DNA from: Streptomyces alboflavus
Lineage (GTDB): Bacteria > Actinomycetota > Actinomycetes > Streptomycetales > Streptomycetaceae
Length of the DNA: 64,000 nucleotides
Assembly: GCF_000716675.1 (NCBI RefSeq)
Contig: NZ_JNXT01000001.1
Coordinates: 306,597 to 370,596, forward strand
Reading direction: 5' to 3'
The position numbers and the translations under genes were made by a program. The notes beneath the pieces were generated by a model. It saw nothing but the letters and a program-made list of their open reading frames with translations, had not been told where the DNA came from and searched no databases. Shown piece after piece: positions 18,062 through 30,580 of the stretch; position 1 is the stretch's first letter; each line of letters starts with the position of its first letter.

Positions 18062-19066
18062 CTACCCGCGTGCCCGTTGGGTGACGGCGATGCAGACGAG
18101 GACGGCCAGGGCGGTCAGCGGCGCCGCCGGGGTCAGGTGCTCGCCGAGCAGGAAGAACGACCACACGAGGGTGAGCAGCGGCTGGGCCAGTTGGAGCTGG
18201 CTGGCCTTGGGGACGCCGATGGCGGCCATGCCCCGGTACCAGACGAGCAGGCCGAGGAACTGGGAGCCGATCGCGAGGTAGAGCAGGCCCGCCGTGCTGT
18301 GCCAGGTGAGCTGGAACGGCTCGTGGCGCAGCGCGATCACCGCCCAGACGACGTTCAGCGGCAGGCACAGGACGAGCGCCCAGCCGATGACCTGCCAGCC
18401 CGGCATGTGGCGGGCTAGGCGGCCGCCCTCGGTGTACCCGGCGGCGCACACGAGGAGCGCGCCGAACAGGTACAGGTCGGCGGTCGACAGGGCGCCACCG
18501 CTCTGCTGCACCGTGAACGCGGCGACCGCGAGCGCCCCGGCGACCGCCGCCGCCCAGAAGGTGCGCGAGGGCCGCGTTCCGGTGCGCAGCGCGGACAGGG
18601 CGGCGGTGGTGAGCGGGAGCAGTCCGACGACGACCGCCGCGTGCGCGGTGCTCGACGTCTGCAGCGCCAGGGACGTCAGGAGGGGGAAGCCGACCACGAC
18701 GCCGCCGCCGACGACCGCGAGTCCGGCCCAGTGCGCCCTGGCCGGCAGCGGCACTCGCAGGGCGAGGAGGCAGCCGCCCGCGACGACGGCGCTGAGCGCG
18801 CAGCGCAGGGCCACCAGGCTCCAGGGCCCGATGCCCTCCAGGCCCCAGGCGGTGGCGGGGAACGTGAGGGAGAAGGCGATGACGCCGAGGGCGGCCTGGA
18901 TCGTGCCCGCGCGGCGGCGGTCGGGTGCGGGTCCCGCGGCCGCGGCGGCCGTGGTGGCGTCGGTCGGTGTGCGGGGCGCGACCGCCTCTTCGGGCCCGTC
19001 GCCGGAGGTGTCCCGCGTATCGACCGCTATCCGTCCCGGGGCAGTAGCGCTATCCTGTGCTCTCAT
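18062..19066 (-). CDS. EamA/DMT-family transporter
   Basis: 334 residues with an Ala-rich hydrophilic N-terminus of about 50 residues, then ten hydrophobic segments in two EamA repeats (first about 55-185, second 200-330), as in drug/metabolite exporters. Typical helices are VIAFSLTFPATAWGLEGIGP, SSTAHAAVVVGLLPLTTAAL and VPKASQLQLAQPLLTLVWSF. It is divergent from a MocR-type regulator whose start codon overlaps its own by two bases, a pairing usual for MocR-controlled exporters of amino acids or related amines. The start leaves no room for a ribosome site, so the mRNA is probably leaderless. Substrate unknown. Confidence 0.85.
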   Translation of the reverse strand: MRAQDSATAPGRIAVDTRDTSGDGPEEAVAPRTPTDATTAAAAAGPAPDRRRAGTIQAALGVIAFSLTFPATAWGLEGIGPWSLVALRCALSAVVAGGCLLALRVPLPARAHWAGLAVVGGGVVVGFPLLTSLALQTSSTAHAAVVVGLLPLTTAALSALRTGTRPSRTFWAAAVAGALAVAAFTVQQSGGALSTADLYLFGALLVCAAGYTEGGRLARHMPGWQVIGWALVLCLPLNVVWAVIALRHEPFQLTWHSTAGLLYLAIGSQFLGLLVWYRGMAAIGVPKASQLQLAQPLLTLVWSFFLLGEHLTPAAPLTALAVLVCIAVTQRARG

Positions 19067-19073
19067 GCATGAG
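19062..19073. promoter_or_regulatory. Palindrome covering both divergent start codons
   Basis: CTCATGCATGAG is a perfect 12-bp palindrome (19062-19073). The plus-strand ATG (19065-19067) and the minus-strand ATG (19066-19064) both lie inside it. Possible -10 elements are TATCCT (19051-19056, plus) and TACGCT (19077-19072, minus). A protein bound here would block both genes. Confidence 0.5.
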
Positions 19074-20504
19074 CGTAGCAGTGTGGGTGAGTTGGCGCAG
19101 AAGCTGCGGGGAGAGCTGAACCGCTACTCTCCAGGTGAGAAGCTGCCGTCGAGTCGGGCGCTGGTCGAACGGTTCCGGGTGAGCCCGGTGACCGTTTCAC
19201 GGGCCCTCGGACAGCTCGCCGCGGAGGGGCTCGTCGTCACCCGGCCCGGCGCCGGGGCGTTCCGGGCCGAGCCGCCCCGCGCGAGCGAGACCGTCGCCGG
19301 TGACACCTCCTGGCAGGAGGTGACGCTCAGCGCGGACGCCATGACCGACGTCGTGCCGCGGTCCGTCGACGCCTCCGGTGTCCTCGCCACGCTCGCCGCA
19401 CCCCCGCCCGGCGTCGTCGAGTTCAACAGCGGCTATCTGCACCCGACGCTCCAGCCCGAGCGGGCCATGGCCGCCGCGCTCGCCCGGGCGGGCCGCCGCC
19501 CCGGCGCCTGGGACCGGCCCCCGGTCGAGGGACTGCCCGAGCTGCGCGAGTGGTTCGCGCGCGGCATCGGCGGCGCGATCACGGCCGCGGAGGTCCTGAT
19601 CACCTCCGGCGGCCAGAGCGCCCTGACGACGGCCCTGCGCGCGCTCGCCCCGCCCGGCGCGCCCGTCCTGCTCGAATCGCCCACCTACCCGGGCCTGCTC
19701 GCCATCGCGCGGGCCGCCGGACTGCGCCCGGTCCCGGTGCCCGTGGACACCGACGGCGTGCGCCCGGAGCTGCTCGCTGCCGCGTTCCGGGCCACCGGGG
19801 CGCGGGTGTTCGTGTGCCAGCCGCTGTTCCAGAACCCCACCGGCGCCGTGCTGTCCGCCGCGCGCCGCCCGGAGGTCCTTCGGATCGCGCGGGAGGCGGG
19901 CGCGTTCGTCGTGGAGGACGACTTCGTACGCCGTCTGGTGCACGAGGACGCGGGACCGCTGCCCCGGCCCCTCGCGTCCGACGACCGGGACGGCGTGGTC
20001 GTGCACGTCTGCTCGCTCACCAAGGCGACCTCGCCGAGTTTCCGCGTGAGCGCGCTCGCCGCGCGCGGGCCCGTCCTGGAACGGCTGCGCGCCATCCAGG
20101 TCGTCGACCACTTCTTCGTGCCCCGCCCCCTCCAGGAGGCCGCGCTCGAACTCGTCGGGTCACCGGCCTGGCCGCGCCATCTGCGCACGGTGGCGGTCGA
20201 GTTGAAGACCCGCAGGGACGCGATGACGGCGGCGCTGCGGCTGCGCCTGCCCGAGGTCGCGCTGCCGCACATCCCGGTCGGCGGCTACCACCTGTGGCTG
20301 CGGCTGCCCGACGGCACCGACGAACTCGCGTTCGCGGCGGCGGGGTTGCGGGCCGGGGTCGCGGTCGCGCCCGGCAGGCCCTACTTCGCGGCGGAGCCGC
20401 CCGCCGCCCACATCCGGCTGAGCTTCGCGGCGCTCGCGGGTGTGGGAGAGATCACGGAGGGGGTCCGCAGACTGCGCCAGGCGTGCGACGAGGTGCTGGT
20501 GTGA
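19065..20504 (+). CDS. MocR-type PLP-dependent transcriptional regulator
   Basis: 479 residues: an N-terminal GntR winged helix (about 1-70, LPSSRALVERFRVSPVTVSR and ALGQLAAEGLVVTRPGAGAF), a linker, and a class I aminotransferase-like domain (about 110-475). PLP-site features include ITSGGQSALTTAL, QNPTGAVLS and the Lys of VCSLTKATSPSFR. MocR proteins such as PdxR and GabR sense PLP-bound amines or amino acids and control a divergent gene, here the EamA exporter. ATG 19065 opens the GntR domain directly and probably gives a leaderless transcript. The ligand cannot be predicted. Confidence 0.88.
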   Translation: MHERSSVGELAQKLRGELNRYSPGEKLPSSRALVERFRVSPVTVSRALGQLAAEGLVVTRPGAGAFRAEPPRASETVAGDTSWQEVTLSADAMTDVVPRSVDASGVLATLAAPPPGVVEFNSGYLHPTLQPERAMAAALARAGRRPGAWDRPPVEGLPELREWFARGIGGAITAAEVLITSGGQSALTTALRALAPPGAPVLLESPTYPGLLAIARAAGLRPVPVPVDTDGVRPELLAAAFRATGARVFVCQPLFQNPTGAVLSAARRPEVLRIAREAGAFVVEDDFVRRLVHEDAGPLPRPLASDDRDGVVVHVCSLTKATSPSFRVSALAARGPVLERLRAIQVVDHFFVPRPLQEAALELVGSPAWPRHLRTVAVELKTRRDAMTAALRLRLPEVALPHIPVGGYHLWLRLPDGTDELAFAAAGLRAGVAVAPGRPYFAAEPPAAHIRLSFAALAGVGEITEGVRRLRQACDEVLV

Positions 20505-20637
20505 CGGGGGCAGCCCGCTGAGAAGGCCACGGGCGGGTTGCGAACGAGAGGGGCGAGAAGAGGGCGACACGTGGGGGAGCGGCGAACGAGCAGGGAAAAC
20601 GCTCGACGCGAGCCGTCGTCCCTGCGAGTCTCACGTC

Positions 20638-21099
20638 ATGACCGACGAGTACGTTGCCCCTGACGGAAGCGAGCACGCCCTCCCCGACGGGTATCAGCTG
20701 TCCACCGACCCCGCCCGCCTCGACCTCGTCCGCATCCACGCGTGGCTCTCCACGGACGCCTACTGGTGCATCGGCAGACCCCGCGCCAAGCAGGACGCCG
20801 CCATCGCCGGATCGCTCAACTTCGGCGTGTACGAGGAGGCCTCGGGCAGACAGGTCGCCTACGCGCGTGTGGTGACCGACCACGCGACGTTCGCCTACCT
20901 CTGCGACGTGTACGTGGACCGCTCGGTGCGCGGCAAAGGCATCGGCGTCGCGCTCGCCGCCGGGGTCCGCGACCACCTCGCCCCGTACGGGATGCGCAGG
21001 ATCCTGCTCGCGACCGGCGACGCGCACGGGGTGTACGAGAAGGTGGGGTTCACGGCGATCGACAACCCCCGGCAGTGGATGGTGCTGGGCGAGCAGTGA
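20638..21099 (+). CDS. GNAT-family N-acetyltransferase
   Basis: 153 residues with a GNAT fold: the acetyl-CoA binding strand and loop are in YLCDVYVDRSVRGKGIGVAL (R/Q-x-x-G-x-G/A as RGKGIG) and the closing strand is HGVYEKVGFTAI. The substrate is unknown. The start at 20638 is the only ATG before the conserved fold; the ribosome site is weak (CAGGG far upstream). Single gene, downstream of the MocR gene with a 133-bp gap. Confidence 0.85.
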   Translation: MTDEYVAPDGSEHALPDGYQLSTDPARLDLVRIHAWLSTDAYWCIGRPRAKQDAAIAGSLNFGVYEEASGRQVAYARVVTDHATFAYLCDVYVDRSVRGKGIGVALAAGVRDHLAPYGMRRILLATGDAHGVYEKVGFTAIDNPRQWMVLGEQ

Positions 21100-21183
21100 C
21101 GGCGCCGCGTGTCGTGGCGGAGTCCCGTCGCGGGCCCGCCGCCCCCTCTTGACCGCGAGCACCACGCGCCCCACGATCACCGC

Positions 21184-21759
21184 ATGCACGTTGGCGTGAC
21201 GCTCATAGCGGCCGCGCGCGGCGCCGCACTGCTGGCCGAGCGGTTCGACGACGACCGGCCCCTCGACGAGGCGGGCTGGCGCGAGGTGCGGCGCGCCGCG
21301 CCCGCGCTGCTCCCGCTGGGCGTGGCCGAGCTGCGCTACTGCTCGCCGACCCCGCGCAGCCGCGCCACCGGCGACGCCCTGGGGTTCGCGCCGCTCGCCC
21401 AACCCGCCCTGAGCGACTGCGACATGGGGCGCTGGCGCGGGTACACGCTGGCCGAGGTGACCGCGGCGGAGCCCGGCGGGGTCGACGCCTGGCTGCGCGA
21501 TCCGCGGTCGGCGCCGCACGGCGGCGAGTCCCTGCTCGCGTTCATCACGCGGGTCGGCGGCTGGCTCGACACCCGGCCCGTCGGGGACGGCGCCCGCGTC
21601 GTCGCGGTGGCCGAGCCCGCGGTGGTGCGGGCTGCGCTCGTGTACGCCCTGAAGGCGCCCCCGTCGACGTACTGGAACGTCGACGTCGGCCCGCTGTCGA
21701 CGGTCGGCCTCGCCGGGGACGGGCGCCGCTGGAGCCTGCGGATCGGGGCGCCGGTGTAG
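21184..21759 (+). CDS. Degenerate histidine-phosphatase-superfamily protein
   Basis: 191 residues resembling phosphoglycerate mutase/histidine phosphatases in layout: LDEAGWREVRRAAPALLP, YCSPTPRSRATGDALGF, CDMGRWRGYTLAEV, PHGGESLLAFITRV. The catalytic RHG motif at the N-terminus is replaced by AARGA, and the second active-site His segment reads VAEPAVVRAALVY with no His. Both catalytic histidines are therefore missing, so phosphatase activity is doubtful. Similar degenerate members are, as I recall, common in streptomycetes. Start ATG 21184 has no strong ribosome site. Confidence 0.7.
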   Translation: MHVGVTLIAAARGAALLAERFDDDRPLDEAGWREVRRAAPALLPLGVAELRYCSPTPRSRATGDALGFAPLAQPALSDCDMGRWRGYTLAEVTAAEPGGVDAWLRDPRSAPHGGESLLAFITRVGGWLDTRPVGDGARVVAVAEPAVVRAALVYALKAPPSTYWNVDVGPLSTVGLAGDGRRWSLRIGAPV

Positions 21760-21780
21760 TCGAGGTCGGCGCGGCCGCGC

Positions 21781-22371
21781 TCAGGGCAGCCGGGTGTAGT
21801 CCGTCGTCAGGAGCAGGTCCTTGGAGGGGCCCGCCACCCGCCACCGGGTCCGCCAGCGCGACGCGTCGTACACCTCGAACTCGCCCCGGTACAGGTCCGC
21901 CGCGCACGGGTGGTCGGCGGTGTGCCGGCCGGAGCGCAGGTCCAGGTCGTGGAAGAAGCGGCCGTCGGCGAAGTGGACGACGGCGGTGCCCGCGGGGGTG
22001 CCCGGCAGGAAGCGGAGCGTGCGCTCGGCGGGGCGGGCGACGCCGTGCCAGGTGAAGGTGCCGGACTCGTGGTGGAGCAGGCCCGCGGCCCCGGGCTCCA
22101 CGTCCGTGAGCGGTGTGAACAGGGTGGTGCCCTCGAACCGGCCCGCCACCGCCTCCCCGTCCGCTCCCGCACCGCCTGCCGCTCCCGTCGCGGCCTGCGC
22201 GAAGTCCCGCACCGTCCGCTCGACCCGCCAGGCCCCGGCCAGATACGCGAGGGCGTCCGGCACCGCGTGCACGGGAGCCTGCGCGGTGCCGGTGTGCTCG
22301 GTGTCCGCCGCGTATGCCATGGACGCCGTGGGTGCGTCGGGCCGGGAGGCGGGGCCGGGGGCAGGAGGCAT
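21781..22371 (-). CDS. DUF6314 family protein
   Basis: 196 residues. After a variable Pro/Ala-rich N-terminus the protein matches the small beta-barrel family DUF6314: ALAYLAGAWRVERTVRDF, GRFEGTTLFTPL, FTWHGVARPAERTLRFLPG, VHFADGRFFHDLDLRSG and CAADLYRGEFEVYDA. The fold resembles lipocalin-like barrels and the function is unknown. The start is uncertain: ATG 22371 or the in-frame ATG at 22320 (MAYAAD); neither has a clear ribosome site. It lies 19 bp downstream of the aldo/keto reductase on the same strand, so they may be one transcript. Confidence 0.75.
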   Translation of the reverse strand: MPPAPGPASRPDAPTASMAYAADTEHTGTAQAPVHAVPDALAYLAGAWRVERTVRDFAQAATGAAGGAGADGEAVAGRFEGTTLFTPLTDVEPGAAGLLHHESGTFTWHGVARPAERTLRFLPGTPAGTAVVHFADGRFFHDLDLRSGRHTADHPCAADLYRGEFEVYDASRWRTRWRVAGPSKDLLLTTDYTRLP

Positions 22372-22390
22372 GCCCGCAGGCTACCCCGGT

Positions 22391-23380
22391 CTACTTGTCG
22401 ACGATCGACAGGCTGTTCTCGTCGTAGCGGGTCCCGGCGACGCGGTCCGCCGGGGCCGCCGCCTCGATCGCGGCCAGCTCGTCGGCGGACAGTTCGAGGG
22501 TGGTGGCGGCCACGTTCTCCTCCAGGTACTTCTGGCGGCGCGTGCCCGGGATCGGCACCACGTCGTCGCCGCGGTGCTGCACCCAGGCGAGCGCGAGCTG
22601 CCCTGCCGTGACTCCGCGCCGGGCCGCGAGGTCGTTCAGGGCGTCGACGATCGCGAGGTTGCGCTTCAGGTTGCCGTCGGCGAACCGCGGCTGGGTGCGC
22701 CGCATGTCGCCCTCCTCCAGGCTGTCGACGGAGGTCAGGCGACCGGTCAGGAAGCCACGGCCGAGCGGCGAGAACGGCACGACGCCGATGCCGAGCTCCC
22801 GGCAGACCGGCGCGATCTCGTCCTGGAGGTCCCGGGTCCACAGCGACCACTCGCTCTGCAGTGCCGCGATGGGGTGCACGGCGTGGGCGCGCCGGATCGT
22901 GCGCGCGCTCGCCTCCGAGAGACCGAGGTGGCGTACCTTCCCGGCGGCGACGAGCTCGGCCATCGCGCCGACGGTCTCCTCGATCGGCACGTCCGGGGCG
23001 ACGCGGTGCACGTAGTAGAGGTCGATGTGGTCGACGCCGAGGCGGCGCAGGGAGGCGTCGCAGGCCTCGCGTACGTACGCGGCGTCGCCCCGGATCCGCG
23101 TGGGCTCGCCGAGGCGGTTGGCGAAGCCGAACTTCGTGGCGAGGACGGCCTGTTCGCGCCGGTGGCCCGCGAGGGCGCGGCCGAGCAGCTCCTCGTTGTG
23201 CCCGTTGCCGTAGTAGTCGGAGGTGTCGAGCAGGGTGACGCCGAGGTCGAGCGCGCGGTGGACGGTGGCGATCGACGTGGCGTCGTCCGAGGTGCCGTAG
23301 GCATCGCTCATCCCCATACAGCCGAGTCCCTGGGCGGAGACCGTGAGGGCGCCGAGCCTGCGGGTGGGCATGCCGGTCAT
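22391..23380 (-). CDS. Aldo/keto reductase
   Basis: 329 residues of the AKR TIM barrel. The NADPH-dependent active-site tetrad is visible: Asp and Tyr in [18 protein letters not shown], Lys in VLATKFGF and His in DLYYVHRV. The C-terminal cofactor segment is [19 protein letters not shown]. It resembles the AKR groups that reduce aromatic and aliphatic aldehydes; the substrate is unknown. ATG 23380 has a strong AGGAGG site. A reverse-strand TAGGGT (23422-23417) is a likely -10, with TTGCGC 19 bp further upstream. Confidence 0.92.
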   Translation of the reverse strand: MTGMPTRRLGALTVSAQGLGCMGMSDAYGTSDDATSIATVHRALDLGVTLLDTSDYYGNGHNEELLGRALAGHRREQAVLATKFGFANRLGEPTRIRGDAAYVREACDASLRRLGVDHIDLYYVHRVAPDVPIEETVGAMAELVAAGKVRHLGLSEASARTIRRAHAVHPIAALQSEWSLWTRDLQDEIAPVCRELGIGVVPFSPLGRGFLTGRLTSVDSLEEGDMRRTQPRFADGNLKRNLAIVDALNDLAARRGVTAGQLALAWVQHRGDDVVPIPGTRRQKYLEENVAATTLELSADELAAIEAAAPADRVAGTRYDENSLSIVDK

Positions 23381-23623
23381 GTCGTACCTCCTGGTGGAGC
23401 GGTGTGCTTGGGCGTGACCCTAGGAGTTGGAGTGCGCTTCAGCGCAAACAGATTTCGGGGGGTGGTGGCGGGCGTACGGGGGCTGTCCCCAGGGGCCGGG
23501 CTGCGGCTCGCCGGATGGTCGTCCGCGGCGCGGGTTCGTAGCGTCGTGAGCGGACCGCCTCCGGACCGCCGCCGACCGGCCGACCGGACCGCGAGCACCG
23601 CCCGCACGCCCCCGAGGAGCACG

Positions 23624-25249
23624 ATGCGCGCCAGAACCACGACCACCGCCGGGCTCGGCCTCGCCGCTGTCCTTACAGGTGTCCTGCCCGCGCAGGCCCT
23701 GGCGGAGCGTCCCCCGCAACCGGCCCCCGCCGGTCGCGCCGCGTCGACCGGACCATCGGCGCCGTCGGAGGCAGGCCCCGCAGGAGCCGCCGCACTCCCC
23801 AAGTACCGCGACCAGCACCTGACGTGGGGACCCTGCCCCGCCTCCCAGAAAGAGCTGAACGCCGCGGGCGCGCGCTGCGCCGACGTCACCGTCCCGCTCG
23901 ACCACGCCGACCCCGGCGGCCGCACCCTCACCGTCGCCGTGTCCCGGATCAAGGCGACCGCGCCCCGGTCCGAGCGCCGCGGTGTCCTCCTCTCCAACCC
24001 CGGCGGACCCGGCGGCACCGGACTCGCGTACACCCTCGCGCTGCGCCCCGCCCTCAAGGACGTCGCGGGCCGCTACGACCTGATCGGCTTCGACCCGCGC
24101 TTCCTCGGCGAGAGCAGCCCGATCACCTGCGACCCCGCCCGCACACCCGCCCCGCCCGCGACGACGAGCCCGCGCGCAGACTTCGACGCGGCGGTGCGCG
24201 CCGCCCGCCAGGACGCGCGCCGCTGCCACGCGCGCGGCGACAACGCCGCCCTCCTGCCGCACGCCTCGTCGCGCGACGTGGCCCGCGACATGGACGTGAT
24301 CCGGGCGGCCCTCGGACAGCGCACCCTCTCGTACTACGGCGTGTCCTACGGCGCCGACCTGGGCGCCACGTACGCGCAGCTGTTCCCGGGCCGCGTCGAC
24401 CGGTTCGTCGTCGACTCCGTCACCGACCCGGCCGCGACGCAGTACGAGCAGTTCCAGCGGTCGGGGGCGCCCGCCGAGCGGGCCCTGGACGAGTGGGCCG
24501 CCTGGACGGCGCGGCACCACACGACGTACCGGCTCGGCCGCACCGCCGACCGTGTGCGCGCACACGTCGAAGAGGTCCTCGCCCACGCCGAGCGGCGGCC
24601 GCTCCCCGTGGCCGGGCAGCGCCTGACCGCGCCGCTGCTGCGGATGATCCTCAAGCAGCCGCTGACGCAGGCGGAGAACGACGCGACGGTGGCCTCCCTG
24701 GTACGCGACCTCGTCGCCGCCGACCGCGGCGAACTGACCGAACCGGGACCCGAACTCGCCGCGATGCTGAAGATGCTGAACTCGCCCGAGGCCGCGGACA
24801 GCATGCTCGGCGGCATGTTCTTCATGTGCGGCGACGGCGGCTGGCCCGCCGGGGGCTGGCCGATGGCCACGGAGACGTACTGGCGCAACAGCGTGCGCAG
24901 CCGTGCCACCGAGCCCGTCTTCGGCCCGTTCGTGAACGGGATCACGGCACCGTGCCCGTTCTTCGCGGAGCCGCCGCGCGAGCCCGCCGTGACCGTCGAC
25001 AACGACGTGCCCGTCCTGATGCTCCAGGCCAGGCGCGACCACACGCGCTTCGCGGACGCGCTCGCCATGCACCGCGCGCTGCGCGGCTCCCGCCTGGTGG
25101 CCACCGACATCCGCGGCCACGGCGTGTATGGCCGCGAGGTCGACGGGCTGACCCCCGTGCCGTGCGCCGACCGCGCCGTCAACGACTACCTCGGGGGCGG
25201 CGAGCTGCCGGACCGCGACCGGGAGTGCCCGGCTCCGCGCGTCGGCTGA
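23624..25249 (+). CDS. Secreted alpha/beta hydrolase, tripeptidyl aminopeptidase family
   Basis: 541 residues with a Sec-type signal (about 1-28, ending ALA) and a peptidase S33-like alpha/beta hydrolase fold as in the Streptomyces tripeptidyl aminopeptidase Tap and the SlpD/SlpE proteases. Visible features are the oxyanion segment LLSNPGGPGGTG, the nucleophile Ser in YYGVSYGADLG, the acid in VLMLQARRDHTRF and the His in DIRGHGVYG. These enzymes remove tripeptides or single residues from the N-terminus of extracellular proteins. ATG 23624 follows GAGGAG. The long open frame upstream is a high-GC artefact. The 243 bp before it hold the AKR promoter. Confidence 0.88.
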   Translation: MRARTTTTAGLGLAAVLTGVLPAQALAERPPQPAPAGRAASTGPSAPSEAGPAGAAALPKYRDQHLTWGPCPASQKELNAAGARCADVTVPLDHADPGGRTLTVAVSRIKATAPRSERRGVLLSNPGGPGGTGLAYTLALRPALKDVAGRYDLIGFDPRFLGESSPITCDPARTPAPPATTSPRADFDAAVRAARQDARRCHARGDNAALLPHASSRDVARDMDVIRAALGQRTLSYYGVSYGADLGATYAQLFPGRVDRFVVDSVTDPAATQYEQFQRSGAPAERALDEWAAWTARHHTTYRLGRTADRVRAHVEEVLAHAERRPLPVAGQRLTAPLLRMILKQPLTQAENDATVASLVRDLVAADRGELTEPGPELAAMLKMLNSPEAADSMLGGMFFMCGDGGWPAGGWPMATETYWRNSVRSRATEPVFGPFVNGITAPCPFFAEPPREPAVTVDNDVPVLMLQARRDHTRFADALAMHRALRGSRLVATDIRGHGVYGREVDGLTPVPCADRAVNDYLGGGELPDRDRECPAPRVG

Positions 25250-25259
25250 CCCGCGGGGT

Positions 25260-26228
25260 TCACGCGAAGGCGTCGAGCCCGGTGAGTTCCGCGGACAGCT
25301 CCCACAGCCTGGCCGCAGCGGCCGGGTCCACCGCCCAGGGCTTGACGCCGCCGATCAGCATGTCGTCGCTCGTGGCGGGCCCCGCGATGTCGCAGTCCTG
25401 GCAGTAGGCGCCGCCATGGCCCTCAAGGAGCGGGGACGTGGCCGCCCACACGGCCGTCGCCGCGCCCTGCGCCGGGGACTTGAAGCCGTCGGCGGGCCTG
25501 CCGTCGCGGTCCATCCAGCCCTGCGCGATCTGCTCCTCGCGCGGGACGTGGCGCTGGAGCGGGGTGAGGATGCTGCCCGGGTGCACGGCGAAGGCGCGCG
25601 GGCCCCGGTCACCGGCGAGGGCGTCCAGGCGCCGGGCGAACAGGGCGTTCGCCGTCTTGGACTGGGCGTAGGCGAGCCACGGGTCGTAGGGGGAGTCGCG
25701 GAAGTGCGGGTCGTCCCAGCGGATGTCGGAGAGGAAGTGGCCGGAGGACGCGACCGAGACGACCCGGGCACGGCCCGGCGTGAGGGCCGGGAGGAGGCGG
25801 TTGACCAGGGCGAAGTGGCCGAGGTGGTTCACCGCGAAGTGGGCCTCCCAGCCGGGGCCGACGCGGGTCTCGGGGCAGGCCATGATGCCCGCGTTCGTGA
25901 TCAGGACGTCGACGGTGCGGCCGCTCGCGAGGACGCCGTCGGCGAAGGCGCGGACGCTGTCGAGGTCCGCGAGGTCGAGGGCGACGACCTCCGTGCCGGG
26001 GGTGTCGCTGAGGGCGGCCGCCGCCTGCCGCGGCCTGCGCGCCGGGACGATCACGTGGGCTCCGGCGCGGGCGAGGGCGTGGGTGGCTTCGAGGCCGAGC
26101 CCGGAGTAGCCGCCGGTGATCACGGCGGTCCTGCCGGTCAGGTCGACGCCCCTCAGGACGTCGTCGGCGGTGCTGCGGGCGTCGTGGCCGGAGCCGAGGG
26201 GGCGCTGGGCGGTGGTGCTTTTCGTCAT
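25260..26228 (-). CDS. Short-chain dehydrogenase/reductase
   Basis: 322 residues of a classical/extended-length SDR: cofactor motif TGGYSGLG, NADP(H)-favouring Arg in PARRPRQ, NAG at the core, and the catalytic Ser and Tyr-x3-Lys in VVSVASSGHF and AYAQSKTANAL. The layout resembles retinol-dehydrogenase/oxidoreductase-like SDRs annotated in streptomycetes; substrate unknown. It is divergent from a MerR regulator with 92 bp between the starts, and an inverted repeat in that gap makes it a likely target of that regulator. The stop lies 10 bp from the convergent peptidase gene. Confidence 0.9.
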   Translation of the reverse strand: MTKSTTAQRPLGSGHDARSTADDVLRGVDLTGRTAVITGGYSGLGLEATHALARAGAHVIVPARRPRQAAAALSDTPGTEVVALDLADLDSVRAFADGVLASGRTVDVLITNAGIMACPETRVGPGWEAHFAVNHLGHFALVNRLLPALTPGRARVVSVASSGHFLSDIRWDDPHFRDSPYDPWLAYAQSKTANALFARRLDALAGDRGPRAFAVHPGSILTPLQRHVPREEQIAQGWMDRDGRPADGFKSPAQGAATAVWAATSPLLEGHGGAYCQDCDIAGPATSDDMLIGGVKPWAVDPAAAARLWELSAELTGLDAFA

Positions 26229-26245
26229 GGGCGGGACGCTAGAAC

Positions 26246-26261
26246 CTAGACTGCGATCTAG
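26246..26261. promoter_or_regulatory. Inverted repeat between the SDR and merR genes
   Basis: CTAGA-CTGCGA-TCTAG (26246-26250 and 26257-26261) is a dyad with a 6-nt centre, 18 bp upstream of the SDR start. It is a fair candidate for the MerR operator. Confidence 0.45.
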
Positions 26262-26318
26262 ATCAAGCTCGGTGCGGAAGGAGATGCGCGATCAAGCTCG
26301 GTGCGGAAGGGGATGTGC
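26261..26318. repeat. 29-bp tandem duplication over the merR translation start
   Basis: Two copies (26261-26289 and 26290-26318) differ only at two positions (GGAAGGAGATGC versus GGAAGGGGATGT). Each contains a GGAAGG ribosome-site-like stretch, and the second provides the site used by merR. Confidence 0.85.
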
Positions 26319-26320
26319 GG

Positions 26321-26788
26321 GTGGCCGACACGGACGAGGGCAAGCCCACCGGTCCACCTGGCTCCGCGCCCGGCGCAGCGCCCGCCGGGCTCTCCATCGG
26401 CGAGGTCGCCGACGCCACCGGCCTCAGCGTCCACGCCCTCCGCTTCTTCGAGCGCGAGGAGCTGTTCCTGCGGCCCGTTCCCCGGACCGCCGGCGGGCGG
26501 CGCGTGTACGAGCCCGCCGACGTGGAGTGGCTCGGCCTCTGCAACCGGCTGCGGGAGTCCGGCATGCCGATCGCCGAACTGAAGCGGTTTGCCGGACTTG
26601 TCCGCTCGGGCCCGGGGAACGAGGCCGAACGGCTCGCCCTGCTCCAGACCCACGAGCGGGCCGTCCGCGCCCGGATCGCCGAGCTCGGCGCGAGCCTGGA
26701 GATCATCCACGGCAAGGTCGTCGCGTACGAGAAGCACGTGCGCGAGGGCACGGCGGCGGGGGTGTGGGCGCCGACGCCGTCCCGGTGA
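26321..26788 (+). CDS. MerR-family transcriptional regulator
   Basis: 155 residues. After about 20 variable residues comes the MerR winged helix (LSIGEVADATGLSVHALRFF, then RTAGGRRVYEPADVEWLGLC) and a C-terminal coiled-coil dimer helix (about 95-145). There is no cysteine pattern typical of metal sensors, so it is more likely an organic-ligand or redox regulator. Two GTGs are possible (26315 and 26321); 26321 has better spacing (8 nt) from GGAAGGGG. It probably controls the divergent SDR gene. The start region lies in a tandem duplication. Confidence 0.88.
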   Translation: MADTDEGKPTGPPGSAPGAAPAGLSIGEVADATGLSVHALRFFEREELFLRPVPRTAGGRRVYEPADVEWLGLCNRLRESGMPIAELKRFAGLVRSGPGNEAERLALLQTHERAVRARIAELGASLEIIHGKVVAYEKHVREGTAAGVWAPTPSR

Positions 26789-30525
<3,737 letters not shown>

Positions 30526-30580
30526 GCGGCGCGCCCGCGGCCGCCGGGCCGCATCCGAGTACCGCCGACAAGGAGTCGCA

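Noticed and set aside
26260..26323. CRISPR-like repeat
   Set aside because: Only two directly abutting 29-bp copies without spacers; a tandem duplication.
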